Shown: piece after piece, positions 61,237 through 64,000 of the stretch
How the letters are laid out: the number at the start of each line of letters is the position of its first letter
Position numbering within the stretch: position 1 is the first letter of the stretch
NCBI GenBank assembly: GCA_022560735.1
Contig: JADFSO010000016.1
Coordinates: 1 to 64,000, forward strand
Source of the DNA: Pseudomonadota bacterium
Lineage (GTDB): Bacteria > Pseudomonadota > Gammaproteobacteria > Steroidobacterales > MnTg04
Direction of reading: 5' to 3'
Length of the DNA: 64,000 bases
Notes under the pieces: generated by a model
The model's input: only the letters and a program-made list of their open reading frames with translations
What the model was told of the DNA's origin: nothing
Database searches by the model: none
Program-made: the position numbers and the translations under genes

Positions 61237-62316
61237 ATGAGCCAATTGAAAAATGACTTGTTATTGAGAGCTTTGCTCCGCAAGCCGGTGGAGCGGACCC
61301 CGGTCTGGTTTATGCGCCAGGCAGGTCGTTATTTGCCGGAGTACCGGGAAATCAGAAAGGCGGCCGGCGGATTCATGGACTTGTGCCGGAACCCCGAGCT
61401 CGCCTGCAAGGTCACCGTGCAGCCGCTGCGACGATTTCCACTGGATGCGGCAATCTTGTTTTCCGATATATTGACGGTACCGGATGCGATGGGCCTGGGT
61501 TTGTATTTTGAGGCTGGCGAAGGCCCCAGGTTCGAACGGCCCGTGCACACGGCGGCCGATATCAGGAAACTCGCAAAACCGGACCCGGAACAAGACCTCG
61601 GCTACGTGATGCAGGCGATCCGGGTTATTCGCGAAGAGCTCGACGGCCAGGTTCCGTTGATCGGCTTTGCCGGCAGCCCGTGGACGGTCGCGACCTACGC
61701 GGTCGAAGGCGGCAGCAGCAAGAACTTTCCCCGCATCAAGGGCATGCTTTACGAGCAACCGGCCATGCTGCACAAATTGATGGAAAAGCTGACCGGCGCC
61801 ACGATCGATTATCTGAACGCACAAATCGATGCCGGCGTTCAGGCCGTCATGGTCTTCGACACCTGGGGAGGCACATTGAGTCCGGCCGCATACAAGGAGT
61901 TTTCTCTGCGCTATATGCAACAGATATGCGCAAGCCTGGTGCGCGAAAAAGACGGCCAGACCATACCGGTAATTCTGTTTACCAAAGGTGCGGGCAGCCG
62001 CCTGGCTGACATGGTGGATACCGGCTGTGATGCCCTGGGCGTAGATTGGACTACCGATCTTGCCGATGCCCGTAAACTGACCGGCGACCGGGTCGCCCTG
62101 CAAGGCAACCTGGACCCCTCGATTCTTTATGCGGGCCCGGCAGCGATCCGCAAGGAAGTTGAAAAAGTATTGGCCAGCTATGGTCATGGACCGGGCCATG
62201 TTTTCAATCTCGGTCATGGGATTCACCCGGAAGTGGACCCGGCCAATGTGGCGGCAATGGTCAGCGCCGTGCATGATCTCAGTCCAACGTGGCACCAGGA
62301 GGCCGCTGCCCGGTAA
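61237..62316 (+). CDS. hemE: Uroporphyrinogen decarboxylase
   Basis: A 359-residue heme-pathway enzyme that makes coproporphyrinogen [19 protein letters not shown] (conserved Arg), the Asp region [45 protein letters not shown] and NLGHGI are the hallmark segments. Shares direction with pyrF and the DUF445 gene, so may be cotranscribed. It supplies heme for the oxidase system encoded elsewhere in the window. Confidence 0.97.
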   Translation: MSQLKNDLLLRALLRKPVERTPVWFMRQAGRYLPEYREIRKAAGGFMDLCRNPELACKVTVQPLRRFPLDAAILFSDILTVPDAMGLGLYFEAGEGPRFERPVHTAADIRKLAKPDPEQDLGYVMQAIRVIREELDGQVPLIGFAGSPWTVATYAVEGGSSKNFPRIKGMLYEQPAMLHKLMEKLTGATIDYLNAQIDAGVQAVMVFDTWGGTLSPAAYKEFSLRYMQQICASLVREKDGQTIPVILFTKGAGSRLADMVDTGCDALGVDWTTDLADARKLTGDRVALQGNLDPSILYAGPAAIRKEVEKVLASYGHGPGHVFNLGHGIHPEVDPANVAAMVSAVHDLSPTWHQEAAAR

Positions 62317-62336
62317 CCGGGCCGTGGAGACGGCGA

Positions 62337-63587
62337 ATGCAACTCGCCCAGGTAGAGCAGGAAAAAATACGCAGGCTCAACGAGATGAAACGCCTGGCGA
62401 CGGGGTTGTTGCTGTTGATGGCGGTTGTATTTGTGGTGGCCCATAAAGCCCAGGAAAGTGTCTCCTGGCTTTCCTATGTCAGCGCGTTTGCCGAGGCGGC
62501 GATGATCGGCGCGCTGGCGGACTGGTTCGCGGTAACCGCATTGTTTCGACACCCGATGGGTATTCCTATTCCCCATACCGCGATTATTGCCCGGCGAAAA
62601 GACGAAATCGGAGAAAATCTGGCCGCTTTCGTGCGCGATAATTTTCTTGTCGAAGACGCCTTGCAGCCCAGGATCAAGGGCATCGACTTTGCCAGGAGAC
62701 TCGGCGGCTGGATGAGCCAGGCGGACAATGCGCGGCGGCTCGCCGGCGATGCCGGCGCCTTTGCACGCTGGTTCCTGGATGTATTCGACAGCACGGCGCT
62801 AAGACACTTCCTCAGGGAAAACCTCCAGTTGACGATGCGCCAGATCCAGATTACGCCGCTGGTGGGGCGATCGCTGGACTTGCTGACCGCCAGCGATCAC
62901 CACCAGGAATTAATCAGTGCGCTGACTGCGGTTGCGCGACGGCAACTGGAGCAGAACAAGGACCGGATACGCGCAAGAATCAAGAAGCGCAGTCCGTGGT
63001 GGCTGCCCAAATTCGTCGACCAGGAGATCTACGACAAGCTGGTCACCGAGTTCGAGGAGTTGCTCGAACGGGTAGGTGAGGATACTGAAAATGAAGCCAG
63101 GCAGAATTTCAACCGTGAGGTGAGCAAGTTTCTGGACGCACTGAAAAATGACCCCGAAGTAATCGCGAGGGGCGAACGGCTGAAGGACGAATTGCTCAAC
63201 CATCCGGAGATCCAGCAGTACTTTTTCGATATCTGGAATGAAATCAGTGTTTATCTTTCGCGCGAGTCGGCGGATCCGAATTCCCGTATACGAAGAAAAA
63301 TAGAAGCGGGCATCATGCAGTTTGGCGAGGCGTTATTGCATAGCCAGGACATGCAGGAGCAGGTCAACGACTGGATCAGCGATGTGGTTTTGTATGTAGT
63401 TGGCCATTATCGCCACGAGATATCGGCCGTGATCAGCGACACGGTCAAGCGCTGGGATGCCGAGGCGACCTCACAACGGATCGAAATCCAGATTGGCCGT
63501 GATCTGCAGTTTATTCGCATCAACGGAACACTGGTCGGTGGCATGGTCGGTCTGCTGATCCACACGGTGATCCAGGTTATCGGCTAA
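62337..63587 (+). CDS. DUF445 family inner-membrane protein
   Basis: A 416-residue protein with membrane helices near the N-terminus (about 21-65) and at the C-terminus (about 395-414). The motifs EAAMIGALADWFAVTALFRHPMGIPIPHTAII and RRKDEIGENLAAFVRDNFL identify DUF445 (YjiN-like); the middle is a long charged helical domain. The start ATG 62337 has a GGAGA site; a longer frame starts inside hemE. The function is not known. Confidence 0.9.
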   Translation: MQLAQVEQEKIRRLNEMKRLATGLLLLMAVVFVVAHKAQESVSWLSYVSAFAEAAMIGALADWFAVTALFRHPMGIPIPHTAIIARRKDEIGENLAAFVRDNFLVEDALQPRIKGIDFARRLGGWMSQADNARRLAGDAGAFARWFLDVFDSTALRHFLRENLQLTMRQIQITPLVGRSLDLLTASDHHQELISALTAVARRQLEQNKDRIRARIKKRSPWWLPKFVDQEIYDKLVTEFEELLERVGEDTENEARQNFNREVSKFLDALKNDPEVIARGERLKDELLNHPEIQQYFFDIWNEISVYLSRESADPNSRIRRKIEAGIMQFGEALLHSQDMQEQVNDWISDVVLYVVGHYRHEISAVISDTVKRWDAEATSQRIEIQIGRDLQFIRINGTLVGGMVGLLIHTVIQVIG

Positions 63588-63682
63588 GACGCCGGGCCTA
63601 CTGTAAAGAAAGCAGCAAGAATTCCGATCGTGGATTCGGCAGCGATATTCTTCGGGTTCGGTTCGTCTGCTTCATCGACTGG

Positions 63683-63895
63683 TCAGGCGGCGACTTCGAC
63701 ATACTCAACTCGACTCGATGCCTTCGGAATAGGAAGATTATCGGCCCGTAGCCCATCCAAATGGAACATTATTGCGTCTCGCATCGCAGCTTCCGTTTCC
63801 TCAAGAGTCGAACCAGTAGCCACGCATCCGGGCAAATCCGGCACATACGCTGAGTAATTGTCACCAGCATCTTCAATAACGATCGCATACCGCAT
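63683..63895 (-). CDS. hicB: HicB-type antitoxin
   Basis: A 70-residue antitoxin with the partial RNase-H-like fold of HicB: RYAIVIEDAGDNYSAYVPDLPGCVATGSTLEETEAAMRDAIMFHL. The C-terminus ends in a short strand (VEYVEVAA) without an obvious DNA-binding helix-turn-helix. The ATG at 63895 is preferred because the family starts at MRYAIVIE; an ATG at 63910 would add five residues and overlap hicA by 8 bases. Confidence 0.88.
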   Translation of the reverse strand: MRYAIVIEDAGDNYSAYVPDLPGCVATGSTLEETEAAMRDAIMFHLDGLRADNLPIPKASSRVEYVEVAA

Positions 63896-63902
63896 AGCAG
63901 AC

Positions 63903-64000
63903 TCACTCATTTCTTAGCCCCGCTTGTTTAAGGATACTGTTGAAAGTGCCGGGCGCCAAGTCATCCGAGGGCTTGCCTGGCACTGTGACACGCCCGGTCT
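63903..64000 (-). CDS. hicA: HicA-type mRNA interferase toxin, C-terminal part (cut by window edge)
   Basis: The minus strand from base 64000 to a TGA at 63903-63905 reads ...TGRVTVPGKPSDDLAPGTFNSILKQAGLRNE. The TFNSILKQAGL ending and the VPGKPSDDLAPGT segment (usually H-x-D/N-LxxGTLxSI) match the C-terminus of HicA. The catalytic His lies before the visible part or is changed here. It immediately precedes hicB on the same strand. Confidence 0.8.
   Translation of the reverse strand, partial: TGRVTVPGKPSDDLAPGTFNSILKQAGLRNE

Noticed and set aside
1-64000. CRISPR arrays, tRNA, rRNA, transposases and prophage genes
   Set aside because: None were seen when reading both strands. Short tRNA genes cannot be fully excluded without a search tool.

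Overview
The window reads as chromosomal DNA of a free-living, aerobic, Gram-negative gammaproteobacterium of moderately high GC. The evidence is the aa3-type cytochrome c oxidase locus, the mrcA/pilMNOPQ/aroKB neighbourhood, the spoT-rpoZ-gmk-yicC-rph-rdgB-hemW string, ubiCA and a bioC-bioD/comF junction. I cannot name the genus; gene content would fit a marine lineage near Chromatiales, Woeseiales or Steroidobacterales, but that is only inference. Most genes are housekeeping. I see no prophage, transposase, CRISPR array, rRNA or tRNA. 

Layout. 1-4.4 kb: peptide use (edge-truncated M2 peptidase lipoprotein, POT peptide permease, S9 peptidase). 4.5-6.4 kb: dtd-tatABC. 6.8-13.0 kb: a TRAP transporter whose Tat-exported binding lipoprotein converges on its own membrane genes, which follow trkA-trkH and a small TPR gene. 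13-15.2 kb: uvrD. 15.2-23.2 kb: cytochrome oxidase biogenesis and structural genes, including an unlisted 38-residue membrane peptide. 23.5-26.0 kb: bioD, bioC, comF. 26-28.6 kb: a Tat lipoprotein/GMC flavoprotein pair and a small lipoprotein. 28.6-30.1 kb: ubiCA. 30.2-36.7 kb: recG, ridA, spoT, rpoZ, gmk, yicC. 36.8-40.3 kb: PP2C phosphatase, rph, rdgB, hemW. 40.3-42.6 kb: an AT-rich gap with DnaA boxes, rpmE, gltA. 42.6-45.9 kb: a conserved unknown gene and mrcA. 45.9-51.3 kb: a c-di-GMP-I riboswitch followed by pilMNOPQ. 51.4-57.1 kb: an apparently inserted cassette (ETHE1-like hydrolase, MMPL/RND exporter, LolA-like periplasmic protein, outer-membrane barrel) that separates pilQ from aroK. 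57.2-63.6 kb: aroK, aroB, dgt, a lipoprotein, pyrF, hemE, DUF445. Right edge: a hicAB toxin-antitoxin pair. 

Three points stand out. First, the riboswitch places a diguanylate sensor in front of the whole pilus alignment/secretin operon, with a possible second promoter downstream that would bypass it. Second, transcription polarity switches from mostly leftward to mostly rightward at about 36.7 kb; 3.6 kb further on there is a gap with three exact TTATNCACA DnaA boxes and a roughly 90% AT stretch, so a replication origin or other DnaA-responsive site deserves a test. Third, the RND/LolA-like/barrel cassette looks like an envelope-spanning lipid or hydrophobe export system dropped into a normally tight housekeeping neighbourhood. 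Numbers such as cumulative GC skew or homology scores were not computed.
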